Counted from the first letter of the stretch, positions 10,559 to 22,573 are shown. The stretch is DNA of 64,000 nucleotides from Pomphorhynchus laevis (GCA_012934845.2 WNNJ02002910.1:1-64000), one strand, 5' to 3'. Program-made: numbers and translations. Notes: generated from the letters alone by a model not told the origin.

Positions 10559-10790
10559 TGCAAATGCTTGGAATCGACTACCGTCGGAAATCGTGATGAC
10601 CACAGACGTTAAGACATTCAAGACTGTTCTCACAAATTGCACGATTAATGGCTGAAATAATGAAAATTACCCCTTTTATTGATATGTTTATGTCGATTTT
10701 GGTGTATGTAATGATGTTTTTTTGTGATCGAGCGGAACGGCTTTATAACCAATGCTTGCTTGTAATAATAATTATTATTCAATTGATAAA
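10559..10790 (+). mobile_element. LINE ORF2 C-terminus and 3' UTR fragment
   Basis: The plus strand reads NAWNRLPSEIVMTTDVKTFK followed by a stop. This is the WNRLP terminus common to CR1/I-type ORF2 proteins, with a 3' UTR and an AATAATAATTATTATT tail at about 10768-10783. The element is 5'-truncated to about 230 bp. Its family differs from A, C, D and L2 copies in the window. Confidence 0.65.
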
Positions 10791-11899
10791 GGCTTTTTAG
10801 GTTTTTGACCCCGCTGCTATGTTGGATGGAATAATAGGGGCCGAAACCTGATAGTATAGCAGTTCCTCTTGATGACTTCTAAACCTTATTATGATGATAC
10901 ATCTTCTGTTATTTATTAGTTAATTCATAAAAACTGATTTTTATTTTAAATTTCAATTTTAAATTGTATCAACTTTTTATTTATCAACTTAAAAATTTAA
11001 CGTTTCATTGTTATTCCGTATGACAACAAGTTTGTTTTGCGATGATTTTAATTTTACTGATAGATTTAGCGAACTTATTTTTTCTTTTTCAACTTGTAAA
11101 ATCGCTATTGCAAGCCAATTGAGCTTTTATGACCTGATGTTTTCTTTGTTGTTCGTTTTCAAAATTGGCATTACAAAACCGACATTCTTTTCTTGGTCGA
11201 ATGAATAATTAGTGGATAATTGATCTAAATCTGTCAAAACCTTTCATTGTAAATTGCATGCTTTGTAAATTGTTTGACAAAGAGTACACACCAATATACA
11301 TCAATGACTACCATACAGTTTGTGTTACAACCAAAAATGCCTAGTAAAGAATTTCTAAAAATATGCAATTTCGGTATATAACAACGATCGATGTCTCTTT
11401 TCCAATTCGATGTATAAAGTGTCGAGCACATTGACAATATGCTTGAATCTAATTTGATCCAAATACTTTTTTTCATATAGTTCGGATATGCAATTGGATG
11501 CATTAAACTGTCGAGTATCTTTTACTCTTCCTTCTTTGCTGTACGCAAAATAATGGATTGTGAACCTGTATTACTATTGTATTTGAAATCGAGACTAATA
11601 ATTTTAAGCATGATGAACACTGATCTGGGTTATTTATTGCATTAGACCACGTAATGCTGGAGCAGTATTGCGACCGGGTCATTAAATTATCGTGCTAGAA
11701 CTCATATATTTGAAAATGAGACTGTATGCTTTATGAAATGATAAACACTAGCCTATGTTATTGCATGTACTATGACTGTATTGCTGGAGCACTTAATATT
11801 ATAACCAAAGAGTTAAATAACTGTCTTAGTAAATATGTTTTTAATATCTGCCAGATACCCTTTCTTAAAGTCAGTTTGATCTACTGAGCATAATTTCTA
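10791..11899. other. Gene-free stretch
   Basis: There is no recognisable coding region, RNA or element end in this 1.1 kb. Small open frames at 11008-11208 (+) and 11234-11503 (-) have no recognisable motif and compositions expected by chance in AT-rich DNA. Confidence 0.6.
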
Positions 11900-12005
11900 A
11901 ATATTATTATTAATACAGGTCATAGCCATAAGGCTGTTTTGACCGCTCACATAAAAAACAAATAAATACAAGAAAAAAATCAAAAAAAATCGTTCAGGAT
12001 ATATA

Positions 12006-12725
12006 TCAGAACCATGGGTACTGCAGCAACCACCATTCGTTCTCATTTCGAATCCAGTTCTTTATATTAGATCTAAATTCATTGATTGTATGCACCGCAA
12101 CGACATCAACTGGAAGACGATTCCAAATATTCACCGCTCGGTGAGACAGTCGGAAATGACGAGGGTATTTTCCGTGCTCATGTACTACTAGTACTTTCGA
12201 GTGCCCTCTACGTCCATCCCGTTCATTGAGTTCAACTCTATTTGCTGGAAAATTTTCATCGTTATTAACTAGTTGATACATAGCTAAAAGGTCGAAAAGA
12301 AGGAACCTTTCACGCACTGTCGGCATATTCAAACTTTTTATTCGTGCCTCATAGGGAAGATATCGTACCTGAGGACATAATTTCGTAAACCGTCGAAGTA
12401 TGCGCTCTAATTGATCAAGTTCTGTACGCGTACACGGAAAGACTACTGGCGGCACATATTCTAATATCGGTCTTATAAGAGCATTATATAAACGCACAAC
12501 ACAAACGGTAGATAAATCTTTAAAGCAATTTTTGACAATATAGGTCATTCTTCTTGCTGCGTTACAAATCCTATCAGTGTTATCACGTGTTTTCAGATTG
12601 TTTTGAACAATTATACCAAGATCCAGAATGGACTGCGTGGAAACAACAAACTCATCGCCAATAAAATATTCTTGACTCACATTGCTATGACCTAATCTCA
12701 TATGTGCACACGTTTTAATATTCAA
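12006..12725 (-). pseudogene. LINE family A ORF2 C-terminal region, copy 2
   Basis: These 239 open codons differ from 1494-2213 at only about four residues. They show the same RAVNIWNRLP terminus and function as RT thumb/C-terminal region in an intact element. The near identity shows that both insertions are young relative to the other LINEs here. Confidence 0.8.
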
Positions 12726-13001
12726 TGAAATTCCAGTGTTTAAAGACCATCGATAAACAATGTTTAGGATATATTAAAAGTCATTTCGATCCTTATTGGT
12801 TTTAATCAATTTCCATATCTTTACATCGTCGGCAAAAGCTAAAACACTATAATCCTCAATTAAATCTAGTAGCTGATTTATAAATATGTTAAACAACAAG
12901 GGTCCTAAGACTGATCCCTGTGGTACTCCTGATGTGATAGGACGATAAGACGATAGGCATTGACCTACACGAACAGCAAAGGATCTATCTTTAAGAAAAT
13001 C

Positions 13002-14183
13002 TTAAATCCAGCTTATAATGGAGCGATTGACTTTATAAGACTGAAGGGTGGAAATTAGCATTTTGTGGGGCACCCTATCAAAAGCCCGACTAAAGTCAAG
13101 AAATATTACGTCGATACAGTACCCGTTAGCAACACGTCCAACCCAATCTTCACAAGCATGTAATAAGTTTGTAAGACATGAACGCCGAGGGCGAAATCCA
13201 TGCTGTGCATTATTGAGAATTCTCAGCGAACTCAAATGATCATATATGCGTCTGTTTAGTATGCGCTCAATCACTTTGCATACAACACTAGTTAGACTTA
13301 TTGCGCTATAGTTATTAAAATCATGTTTTTCACCATTTTTATAAATTGGTACTACAATCGCTTTTTTCCAGGCAGCAGGTAACTTCGAAATGCGCAAGCT
13401 CAGCTCAAATTTAGAGGCTAATGGCTCAGCCAGAACAGGAGCAAGTAACTTAAGAAGTTGGGGGTAAATATCATCGGGGCCTGCCGCTGATGATCTTGAT
13501 AACCTAGCCAATTCAACAAAAACCTCATGTGCTGTTATCGTTAAAACTGGAGAACCAATTTCAACCTGTTGTGATGATGCATCTCCACATATGCTAGAGA
13601 AAGCATCTGGTGTCAGCTCAAAAGCGGATGGAAACAATTCTGACATGCTGTCTGGCGATGTCACTCGAGTGTTACCGTCTCTTGAAGATGAAATAGCTTG
13701 TAGCAAAGCTCTGGATCCTTTCACATAAGCCCAAAATTTTTTTGGTTCTGTATCAATTTGTAAAGCTAATTGATCTTCAAAACTTTGCCTTTTTGTAATC
13801 TTAAGGCGATTGACGAAATTACGGAACATTGTATACCGCTTTTTAAAATTATTCTGATGACGGCTTAGTTCAAATAGACGATTCCTATGTTTGAGAGCAT
13901 ATCGCAATTCAGTGTCAAACCAAGGAGGGTATTTAGCTTTACTTTTTGGTACTCTACGGAGTGGTGCAAACTTATCTGCAAGAGCTACTAAACCTGATTC
14001 AATAACATGCCACCTTACCTCAATGTCTTCACTCGCACAGTTGAATGATTTTCTTAGTGCCGCCTCTCGTAATGAGTCTTCATCAATTTGTTGCCAAGAT
14101 CTTTTCGACACTATCAAATTTTCCACTTTTGGGATCATACACCTAGAAAAATAATTGTATAAGATCATGCAATGATCGCTCAA
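13002..14183 (-). pseudogene. LINE family A endonuclease end, linker and RT, copy 2
   Basis: The frame runs from SDHCMILYNYFSRCMIPK through [22 protein letters not shown] (the linker typical of APE LINEs) into RT blocks up to [12 protein letters not shown], and ends at a nonsense codon in IISWI. It preserves the correct frame across the endonuclease-RT boundary that is lost in the 1403-5604 copy. Confidence 0.8.
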
Positions 14184-14914
14184 TCCAATAGGACTCTGAT
14201 AGCTCAGAGTCTACAATAACATATCGACACATTATAAACTAGAGTAGTTGTCGGTAATATTATCTTCTGTCTGATGAAGCGATTTCACAAAATGATACAC
14301 CGAAGATGTCAAATGCTCACAATGCGACATTTCGAACTATCACAAACAAATATGGTCAGTGGGTTTCCTCGGGTAACGCACACGTCACCTTGATGTAACC
14401 ATCAAGTTCTTAAGAGTCTCATGATTCACAGACCCAGACATACTTATCTAGCTTGAGGAATATTGTTCAAACGGATACTTAAATACCAAGCTTACGTACA
14501 TGTAAAGATACACAACCGGCTGTGCCCTGTGATTGTATTGATAGGGTGATCTTAAAGAAGCTTATATATAATAGAGGATGCTCCGTAATTCTGGCTAATG
14601 TGCCTGAGTCTATCTTCGAGAATGCGCAAGCACGACTGAATGACGACATTCAGGGTTGAGGTCTATTCCGGCGCATGTACTTGGCTCCTGTGGCATTGAG
14701 ACAGCCCAAAAAGTTAAACTTGTCGCTCTTTACCGCTTAGGTAAGCGTAATGCTTTAAATAATAAACCCCGACTACTCAAAGCTGTCTTTCATAACCAAT
14801 CTTATGCTGACTTAATGTTGCGAAGCTCATTTCGTCTCAAAGGGTCTAATATTCGTCTACTGTAAGAACTTGATGTATCAGAACGAAAAAATTATCGAAG
14901 GCTAAAGAGAAACT

Positions 14915-16732
14915 AGCATCTCTTCTTTCTCGATTATCTACTTCTTGTAATATAAATCCTGATGAATTTACTTCTTATCTACAAACTAAGCTATCTAATT
15001 TACTTTCCCTACTACCCGTAGCCCACTTTTACCCACTCTTCTCTTTAAATACTTCCCTCCCAGAACTATTCCACCTTCTTCCCGTTTCGTCTGATGAAGT
15101 TTCTTCGGTTCTGCTGTCATTACCTAATAAAACCTCTCCTTCTGACCCAATTCCAACTCACTTGCTTAAAAATATCTGCTCCTCTATCTCACCCTTCCTA
15201 ACCATATTGTTCAACTTGTCTATCCGTAGCCGTACATTTCCTTCCATCTGGAAATGCGCCACTGTTCGTCCTCTCATCAAAAAGCAATCTCTCGACTCCT
15301 CACTACCATCTTCGTACCGTCCAATCTCACTTCTCCCAACCCTCTCTAAACTCCTTGAGCGTCTCGTTCTCAAGCAAGTTAATACATATCTCTTTTCCTC
15401 TAACTTGTTTCCTCCCTTCCAAGCCGCTTTTCGCTCTAATCACTCTACTGAAATTGCCTGTCTTAAAGTTTATAACGACTTACTCATATCGCGCGATCAT
15501 AAATTATGTAGTGTCATAGTTTCTCTTGATCTATCGTCTGCTTTTGACATCGTCGATCACTAGATTCTTCTACATCGGCTTCGTCATGATTATGGCTTCT
15601 CTTTACCAACTGTATCATGGTTTTCTTCATATCTGTCAAACCGTACATTTCGCGTCTATTCTAACTCTTCTCTCTCCCATCCTTCATCCATCCTGACCGG
15701 TGTTCTACAAGGCTCCGTATTAGGTCCTATGCTTTTCTCTCTTCTTCTCGGTGACTTGTCTTCGATTTCTCATAAATTTAACTTCCATGTTATGCAATAT
15801 GCTGATGACATTCTCATCTATGCTCACGCACCTACTTATCGTATTCATGATCTTAGTGTTTCTGTTTCCAGCTGTCTTGTCTCAATTTCAAACCATCTTT
15901 CTTCCCTTCGCCTTTCTCTGAATCCTGATAAATCTAAAATTATGTTGGTCCTACCTCGAAGCTTCGGCGTAGAACCTCCTTCCGTATCACTAAATTCTAC
16001 AATTCTTCCTATCGTTGATAATCTCGTTTTCCTATATTTCCATTTCGACAACCGACTTTCACTTAAACCTTTCGTTAGTGATAAAGTACGCTCATCTACC
16101 TTGATACTCCGCAATCTCCGTCAAGTTCGTAGATTGATCGATTTCCCTTCTTGTATGACTCTCATATCTTCTCGTCTTTTCTCAAGACTTGATTACTGCC
16201 TTAGTCTATTTTCCAACTCACCTAAATCCACTCTTCTTCCTTTACAACGCATCATCAACGCTGCCGTTCGAGTTCTCCTCCGTCTTCGTCGTTTTGATCA
16301 TACATCCCACTATCTTGTTTCTCTTGATTGGCCTACCATTTATTGTCGTGTTCAAATTCGTCTTCTTATCATTGCTTTTCGCCTTATAACTTCTCATACC
16401 CCTTCATTTCTCAACCTTTCTTTTCTCGACAATTATCGTACTGTGTATTGTGCTCTGCGTTCCCGTAATTCGCTTCTTTTACATATCCCAATCTACTCTA
16501 CCTCTTTCGGCTTCCGCTCTTTCGTTGTGGCTGCTCCTCTCTTGTGGAATCAACTGCCTATGCATATCCGCCAATCAACATCTATGCCGTACTTCAAACG
16601 CCAAATCCAATTTTATTTCAACAATTAACTAATTACCTGTGACCTTTGATGTTCTTTTTTTTGTTTGTTAGTGGTCATGTAAGCATGCATTTTGCACGCA
16701 TTTGCTACGTTAAATAAATTATTGTATTATTA
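14915..16732 (+). mobile_element. L2-like LINE inserted into family C ORF1
   Basis: This is a 5'-truncated L2-like element holding the linker, full RT, C-terminal region and 3' UTR. RT motifs are PLIKKQSLDSSLPSSYRPIS, FQAAFRSNHSTE, SLDLSSAFDIVDH, GVLQGSVLGPML and QYADDILIYAH. The frame from about 15010 to 16628 is interrupted only by a TAG at 15561-15563. The C-terminal segment with LLPLQRIINAAVRVLLRLRRFDHT and SFVVAAPLLWNQLPMHIR is the hallmark of L2/CR1-type ORF2. The family C ORF1 frame is readable on both sides, so the insertion is clearly nested. A short ATCTC at both edges may be the target duplication. Confidence 0.85.
15162..16628 (+). pseudogene. L2-like ORF2, RT and C-terminal region
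   Basis: This is a reverse transcriptase with all catalytic aspartates visible (DLSSAFD and YADD). Both open segments (15162-15563 and 15729-16628), and the sequence between them, share one frame, so the only interruption is the TAG at 15561-15563. This makes it the best-preserved L2 RT in the window. The usual GVPQG is GVLQG here. The stop after FYFNN at 16626-16628 is the natural ORF end shared with the copies at 5619-6043 and 29233-30141. Confidence 0.8.
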
Positions 16733-16805
16733 TCTCGTGTTGCTAAAGGAGAAACAAATCTCAATTTAAAAAATTTCAGGCATTGAAGCGAGGCACCTGG
16801 CTGAG

Positions 16806-17640
16806 TTGGATCCTATTAGTCATGTCGCCTCGCGTGCATTCTGTAATCGAAACGGGCTCGTCTACTCTGCCTATCAAAGTCTAAATGGTTTAGCGTCAGG
16901 GTTATTAGCATGTGTACGGGGTGATAGGAATACTCCCAGAGGTATGTTGGAGCATTGTGAAATACACCATTGTAATGTTCGCAGTCTTATATCGAAGGTA
17001 GATGAACTGAGATATATACTTCAGTTAATTCGTCCTAAGTTACTTGCTATCACAGAATCATGGCAATATGGTGATATTGTTGATAATGAAGTACCCATCC
17101 ATGGTTATCCGGTTTTCCGCAGTGATCGTGAAAGTGGAAGAGGCGGAGGTTTTATTCTTTATGTAAGCAACAATGTGAAAGTAACTGTTCTTAGCACTTC
17201 TGATAAAGTCGAAAGTTTGTGGTGTCGGGTAAAATTCATGCATACCGCTCAGCTTGTTCTGAGGGTAGTATATCGTTCACCCTTGGCCGCCACAGATATA
17301 CTGATTGGGGAAGTATAACTTTATTCTAAAGGTACCTTCAATGTTCTAATACTTGGTGACTTGAATATACTTTGTGTTGATTGGAATTGAATTCGTATAC
17401 GGCCTTTTCCTACTTGTGACAATGCTTCCTATGACCTTTAGGAGTGTATCATCTATTGTGGTTTAACTCATCATATCCACAATTGCACTCGTTTAGCTAG
17501 TGACAGTAGTATATCTCTATTAGATGTATGTTTATCTTCGAACAGTGAGATTATTAGCGCTATCCGTTATGATGCCCCGATCGGTATGTCTGATCACTGC
17601 GTAGTGATCGTTAAGTTAAGGTTTTAAGAAGACACTCGAG
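16806..17640 (+). pseudogene. LINE family C AP endonuclease
   Basis: This is an APE-type endonuclease domain of about 275 codons. The first 170 codons are open (16806-17318) and contain HHCNVRSLISKVDEL, LLAITESW and SDRESGRGGGFILY. LILGDLNI, LDVCLSS and PIGMSDHCVVI can be read further on but with frame breaks. The start is uncertain because ORF1 ends about 20 nt upstream, as in other CR1-like elements with adjacent ORFs. Confidence 0.75.
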
Positions 17641-18552
17641 GTCCGCGTGAACATCAAGTGGTTTATGCTTTCAAAGCCAACACAGATACAATTAGGTCAA
17701 TACTTTGAACAGTTTCCTGGCCATATCCCGCTGTTGTTGGAGTACACGGCGCGTGGAATTACTTTCATAGAACGTTAGAGACGCTGCTTATTTTATTCTC
17801 TCCACTTAGACGCAGGACACGTCGAAAAGATTCTCCCTGGCTCGATTCTTTCAACATTGAGGACTCATAATTTGATCTTCAATCGCTACAAAGTTGAGGA
17901 TTGTAGTTATGATGTTTTTAAGCAGGCAAGACATAGATAATGTGGAGTTGTGGGCGGCGTCTAACGAGCTTGTTATAAATGTTTCGAAATGCAAACACGT
18001 GTATTATTGGTAATGCTCGCAAGCAACTAATATCTATTTGTTACAAATATAAGGGATGCCTTGTTGATAGCTACAAAGATCTAGGAGTATGGGTTACCTC
18101 TAATTATCAACCAAAAAGCACACTGATCAAGCTTGTGCCAACTCCAATAAAATGATAGGTATGATTCGACGCGCGTTTGTTCGCGTTAATCCGACTGCTC
18201 TTCGGCCTCTGATTTTAGCACATGTATTGAGTAGACTTTTATGCAGCTCCGGTTGTATACCCACGTACTGTGCATGAACATAAGAAATCAGAGAGGGTAC
18301 TTCGCAGGGCAACGTTGGCGTCGCTGCCTTATGAAGACAAACCGAGATCACTAGGACTTGAGACCGTCACATGGACCCGTCGGTTATTGGATAAGTGCCT
18401 TGTTTGATATTTATTCCAACGTCCCCATCATCCTCTTCGGAGTAGGGTTCAATTACGTGGTTCAAATGTTCTTCGAGGTTATTCTTATACTATTCGAAGA
18501 AACAGGGTACAGAAATTGAGCGCGATGCAATTTGATAGGAGAATTGTTGAGC

Positions 18553-18680
18553 TTTGGAACACCTCCTCCGTTCACACCTTCTCGACACCTGATTCACAGT
18601 CTTGTTTTGTTGTGGTCATGTAAGCGTGCGCTGGCACGCATTTGCCACGTTAAAATAAATCGTTTTTTTGTTTTGGAACA
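18553..18680 (+). mobile_element. 110 bp L2 3' end with 9 bp target duplication
   Basis: The insert (18562-18671) is only the last 35 or so nt of L2 ORF2, the 3' UTR with hairpin (18624-18639) and a T-rich tail. It is bounded by TTTGGAACA at 18553-18561 and 18672-18680. The related family C copy at 525-560 (minus strand) carries the uninterrupted site GTGGAACAACCTTGATGC. This is an unambiguous, extremely 5'-truncated retrotransposition event. Confidence 0.9.
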
Positions 18681-18951
18681 ACCTTGATGCAGACACTGTT
18701 GGATGCAGTTCACTTAGTACTTTTAAAAGAAGACTACGAATGGATCAGGCAATGTTTCGGGTTGCATTTCCTTATTTTAATAACTAATTAACTTATTTAC
18801 GAACTTATTGTGAGCCAGCTATTTGAGCCAATGCTCGTATGTTGTTGAATATTATTATTAATACACAAGACAAAGCCCGTAGGCTGTTTAGTCTGCTCAC
18901 ATAAAAGATAGAAAAAAAAGAGAGAGAAAAAACGTGTCTAAATTGTTGAAA

Positions 18952-19746
18952 TTATCGTTGATCTGACGGGTATGCCATTCGGATAGTTTGCTGATCAAGA
19001 TGTCGTATCCATTCTAATAATTTTCGTTTGAATATATCAATGTCATGGATAGATATTAAAAAGTCCGGTAACATGTTCCACACGCTAACAGCTCGATGTG
19101 AAAGACGATGATATATTCGAGGGCACCTTCCATGATATTGAGTTTTAATATGCAAACTATGTCCTCGATGACAGGCACGATGATTCAAACTTACACAATT
19201 TATTTGGTATCCGTCATAACCTTTAACGATCTTATACAACGCTACCGAATCTAAATACATTAAACGTGACCGGATAGAACACATGCCTAGCATTCTTAGT
19301 CTCTCCGCATAAGGAAACTGTGCAACTCCTTTACATGATTGAGACGGAAATGATGATTGAATGATGTACTCAAGGTGAGGACGAACTAATGCGTTGTACA
19401 GTAGCTTAAAACATTCTACTGGCAAATATTTGAAGCAATTCTTCAATAAGTAAAGAACACTTCGCCCTTTCGAACATATTCTGTCTGTGTTCATACGAGT
19501 CTTGAGATAAGACTGAACAATTGTGCCAAGGTCATGTGTGTGATTTGCTTTAGATACAATGTTATCGCCTAACATGTAATGTATGTCACTCCGACCAAAA
19601 CGTAAATGGAAACATTTACCTACATTTATTATTACTCCAGTCCGAATACCCCATTCGTGAATAATTTTTAAATCTTGCTTTAATACAGTAATGTCGCTTT
19701 TCGATGTAATTTTAAACCAGATTTTAAGATTATCGGCAAAAGCCAA
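18952..19746 (-). pseudogene. LINE family F ORF2, end of RT and C-terminal region
   Basis: 264 open codons start at the RT AFADN...KIW block (catalytic second Asp changed to Asn: FADN for FADD) and continue through LYNALVRPHLEYIIQSSFP and RAVSVWNMLPDFL. The changed active-site residue shows the RT is inactive even where the frame is open. Confidence 0.75.
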
Positions 19747-20473
19747 ATATGGACAGTGTAGCTGTTTTAACAGTGTTTAGATAAATGTCGAAACGTAGTG
19801 GACCTATGACAGTGCCTTGAGCTACATCTAATGTAAGTGAACGTGGTGATGATAAGCTCGATCCAACGCGAACACGATAAGAGCGTTGCGTTAAGAATGC
19901 GTGGAGCCAATTTACAATAATCAAATTTATTTTACAGTCCAAAAGCACTTCGATGAGATTTTCATGACGTATACGATCGAAAGCCATACCAAAGTCAATA
20001 AAGACACAGTCAACTGCTATCCCGTTAGACACGCCATTAACCCACGCCTCCCTAGCACAAAGTAAATTAGTTAAGCACGATCGTCCAACGGTGAATCCAT
20101 GTTGATATGGGTTTATCTGATTTGATTGACGCAAAAAGTTCACAACATACCTATAGATTATACGTTCGAAAATTTTACTGACAATACTAGTTAAGCTCAC
20201 TGGTCTGTAATTTTCAGGATTGTGCATGGCACTCTTCTTAAAAACCGGAACTACAATTGCGCATTTTCAGTCCGGTGGCATTTCGCATTTATCAATTGAC
20301 ATTTGAAACAGTTCAGTTAATGTCACAGTTAGCATAGATTTTAAAGCTCTATGCAGAAAGGGATAGATGTCATCAGGACCGGGAGATGAATTGATCAATA
20401 ATCGAGCTAGCTCATCATAGACAAAAGATTGTGAAACTGTGAAATGCCCCAACGGCAACAAATTGCTTATCAT
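19730..20473 (-). pseudogene. LINE family F ORF2, RT domain
   Basis: RT blocks are readable as [51 protein letters not shown] and DVAQGTVIGPLRFDIYLN (a drifted [13 protein letters not shown]). An upstream linker PGPDDIYPFLHRALK lies at 20267-20473 in another frame. The copy is dead. Confidence 0.75.
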
Positions 20474-20743
20474 AATATTATCATTATCGTTACTGGTGGA
20501 GTGTATAGCACTAAGCCAGAATGAATCTGCGAATGTCTCCGAAATATCTGACTGCGAATTAACCAGCTGTTCACCACACTTTAAAGACGATATGAGAGGT
20601 CTTATTTATTTTTATGAATATATGACCAAAATAACTTTGGATTTGAATTAATGGAATTGATTACTCGACGTCTCGACGTTCACAGATTATGCGTTTGCGA
20701 GATCTAGCCCTGATACACTGATTTCGACATACATGTACTTCGA

Positions 20744-21700
20744 TCAAAGTGATGAGTCTAAGCGACATTGTCTGTACAATTTATTACGTCGTCTTATTAG
20801 TGTCTTCAATTCGGAGTCAAACCATGCAGGTTTATTCCGTTTAGATGGCACGATTTGTTTCCTCTGAGCAAAGTGGTCTGATATCACTAATAAGCAGTCA
20901 CGAATTGACTGCCAACGTTCACAAACATATGAATTGAAATGGTCAAATGCAACAGATGACGCATATTCTAAAAGATCAGATTCGTTCACACTATGCCACA
21001 TGCGCTTTGATAATACAGGCTCAGCATTGTCGCCTAATTGAGCACCGGCTATATTGACACTAAACTTTATAACGCAGTGATCGCCGCTACCTATAGGAGC
21101 TTCATATCATAGGTCATAGATGTCGTTAATTGTATGTGAAAAGATAAGATAAAGAACTGAAGAATACGAGGAAGATAACCTTGTATGAAAATCAACATGC
21201 TGAACAAGCAAAAGTTCCTATCCATAAATCCCCATAGCTTCCTATCAAGGCACATCCGAATTGCCGAGACGAATTATCCACGCAAATACTAACACCGGGA
21301 ATGTTGAAGTCACCAATGAAAATGCAAGTACTTGAACAATTGAACGCACTCATAAATAATTTACAAAACTCCTTAGCCATGCAGTCAGCTTGAGAAGTTC
21401 TATATAGAACACCAAAAGTGAACTGCTTATGCGTTACTGACATGCAAATACGAGTTCACAAGTCCCATATGGATTAAAGTACTGCGTTATGTTATCAACA
21501 ATGATATTGGATTTAATATATAAAGCGACTCCTCCACCTCTACGCTGCGACGCTCTGTCTACACGAATGATACGATAACCATCTACGTTCAATATATTTT
21601 CAATGATATTATCGTGAAGCCAAGTTTAAGAAATTGCAAAAACATGGTAATTTGATGTCGTCATATAGCAGCGAAATTCGTCTACATTGCAAAGTAAGCT
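20744..21700 (-). pseudogene. LINE family F, AP endonuclease and linker
   Basis: Pieces of the endonuclease are visible: CIFIGDFNIPGVSICVDNSS (GDFN motif) at 21192-21443, and IGSGDHCVIKFSV-type sequence around 21060-21090. NKPAWFDSELKTLIRRRNKLY at 20744-21001 is the post-endonuclease linker. Frames change at least three times between them. Confidence 0.7.
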
Positions 21701-21795
21701 TCGCAAATTAGAATAACCAACCTTAAACGACCGGTTACATACATTTACCAAGTCGTATGATTGACGTACTTTTTTAAAATCAATTAGCATTCCTA

Positions 21796-22238
21796 TTAAT
21801 CCTGATTCACGGAAAGGCAGATGGGTTTCCAGCTAACAAAAGGTCTGCGATGGCACACCTGAAAGTTCCGTATGCATAGATTTATTTCTCCAGAGGCTAA
21901 ACGCTCAGTTATCTCTTTTTTGGCATTCGCGAGGCGTTCACGGTCGTTACGCGATAGATCCTTAAGTATGCGGACTTTGCGACCCTTTAACATTTTTCCA
22001 CGGGAGAGCAGAATCGACGTTTCTTCTGGTGATGTAAGAACCATTTTTAACAATCTAGCATTTCCCTCACTTCACGATGACCTAGACGAAATAGTCTATT
22101 GACTTCAAGTCTTTTAGCAATTTCTTCCTCCTCTTTGCTAAACATAGTTGAGATAACTGACCGTCCAGAGGTAACATCGTCGTCTAAGCGACCTTGAGCA
22201 CTGACAGAACTTGATTCAGGTATATTAGCGAATATCAC
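21796..22238 (-). pseudogene. LINE family F ORF1, RNA-binding region
   Basis: Two overlapping open pieces encode IFANIPESSSVSAQGRLDDD, EIAKRLEVNRLFRLGH and, in a shifted frame, LTSPEETSILLSRGKMLKGRKVRILKDLSRNDRERL with NAKKEITERLASGEINL. This is the ORF1 pattern of CR1-type LINEs (often annotated as an RRM-like or L1-transposable-element domain) and is thought to bind element RNA. The same pattern occurs on the plus strand at 14590-14900. Confidence 0.7.
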
Positions 22239-22339
22239 GCAACTTGATCGATCATAAGCTACACGTTAATGTATAATTTTTACACTCGGCGGCGAAATCC
22301 TTTTACTCCCTTTGACAAAACGACTGTGAATGTCTGCAG

Positions 22340-22573
22340 AATTATGAGAGAGTGACATTATGTGAGTAGGCGTGGCATATGGAACATGTTCAGACTTTTA
22401 GGCGGAAATGCCGCTATTAATCTGTTGAGAGTTTGCATGAATCCCAGTATCGTCAGAATTATGAGAGAGTGACATTATGTGAATAGACGTGCCATATGGA
22501 ACATGTTTAGACTTTTGGACAGAAATGCCGCCATCAATCTGTTGAGAGTTTGCATGATTCCCAGCATCGTCAG
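22340..22573 (-). repeat. 117 bp tandem duplication in LINE family F ORF1
   Basis: Two head-to-tail units (22340-22456 and 22457-22573) both start AATTATGAGAGAGTGACATT and end ATCGTCAG, with a period of 117 bp, which is 39 codons. They are about 88-90 percent alike and lie in the N-terminal part of ORF1, upstream (in sense) of the RNA-binding region. Confidence 0.85.

Larger units (their letters stand above)
11911..14206 (-). mobile_element. CR1-like LINE (family A), 5'-truncated second copy
   Basis: This is nearly identical to 1403-3693 with a constant offset of 10,512 bp and one single-base indel near 3501/14013. It contains the endonuclease C-terminal end (SDHCMILYN), the full linker and RT up to TAA at 13002-13004 (a C-to-T change making GATTTAAG where the other copy has GATTCAAG), and the C-terminal region 12006-12725. 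Its 3' stem-loop is at 11918-11944 with an ATT tail. The 5' end is cut at 14206. It shares the TAA of 2262-2264 at the homologous position 12774-12776. Confidence 0.85.
14520..18843 (+). mobile_element. CR1-like LINE (family C) with nested L2 insertions
   Basis: This is a plus-strand element split by an L2 copy. The first part (14520-14916) is ORF1 with SVILANVPES, LYRLGKRNALNNKPRLLKAV and ELDVSERKNYRRLKR; ORF1 resumes at about 16733 as SRVAKGETNLNLKNFRH and a stop. The endonuclease follows at 16806-17630 (HHCNVRSLISKVDELR, AITESW, GRGGGFILY, LGDLNI, IGMSDHCVVI). The RT is deleted at about 17930, and a broken C-terminal region (17935-18790) and the family 3' end complete the copy. A second, 110 bp L2 piece sits at 18562-18671. 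Several stops and frameshifts make it non-functional. Confidence 0.8.

Noticed and set aside
11008-11503. Two small open frames in the gap between LINEs
   Set aside because: No recognisable motif, no start context or splice support, and lengths expected by chance in AT-rich DNA.
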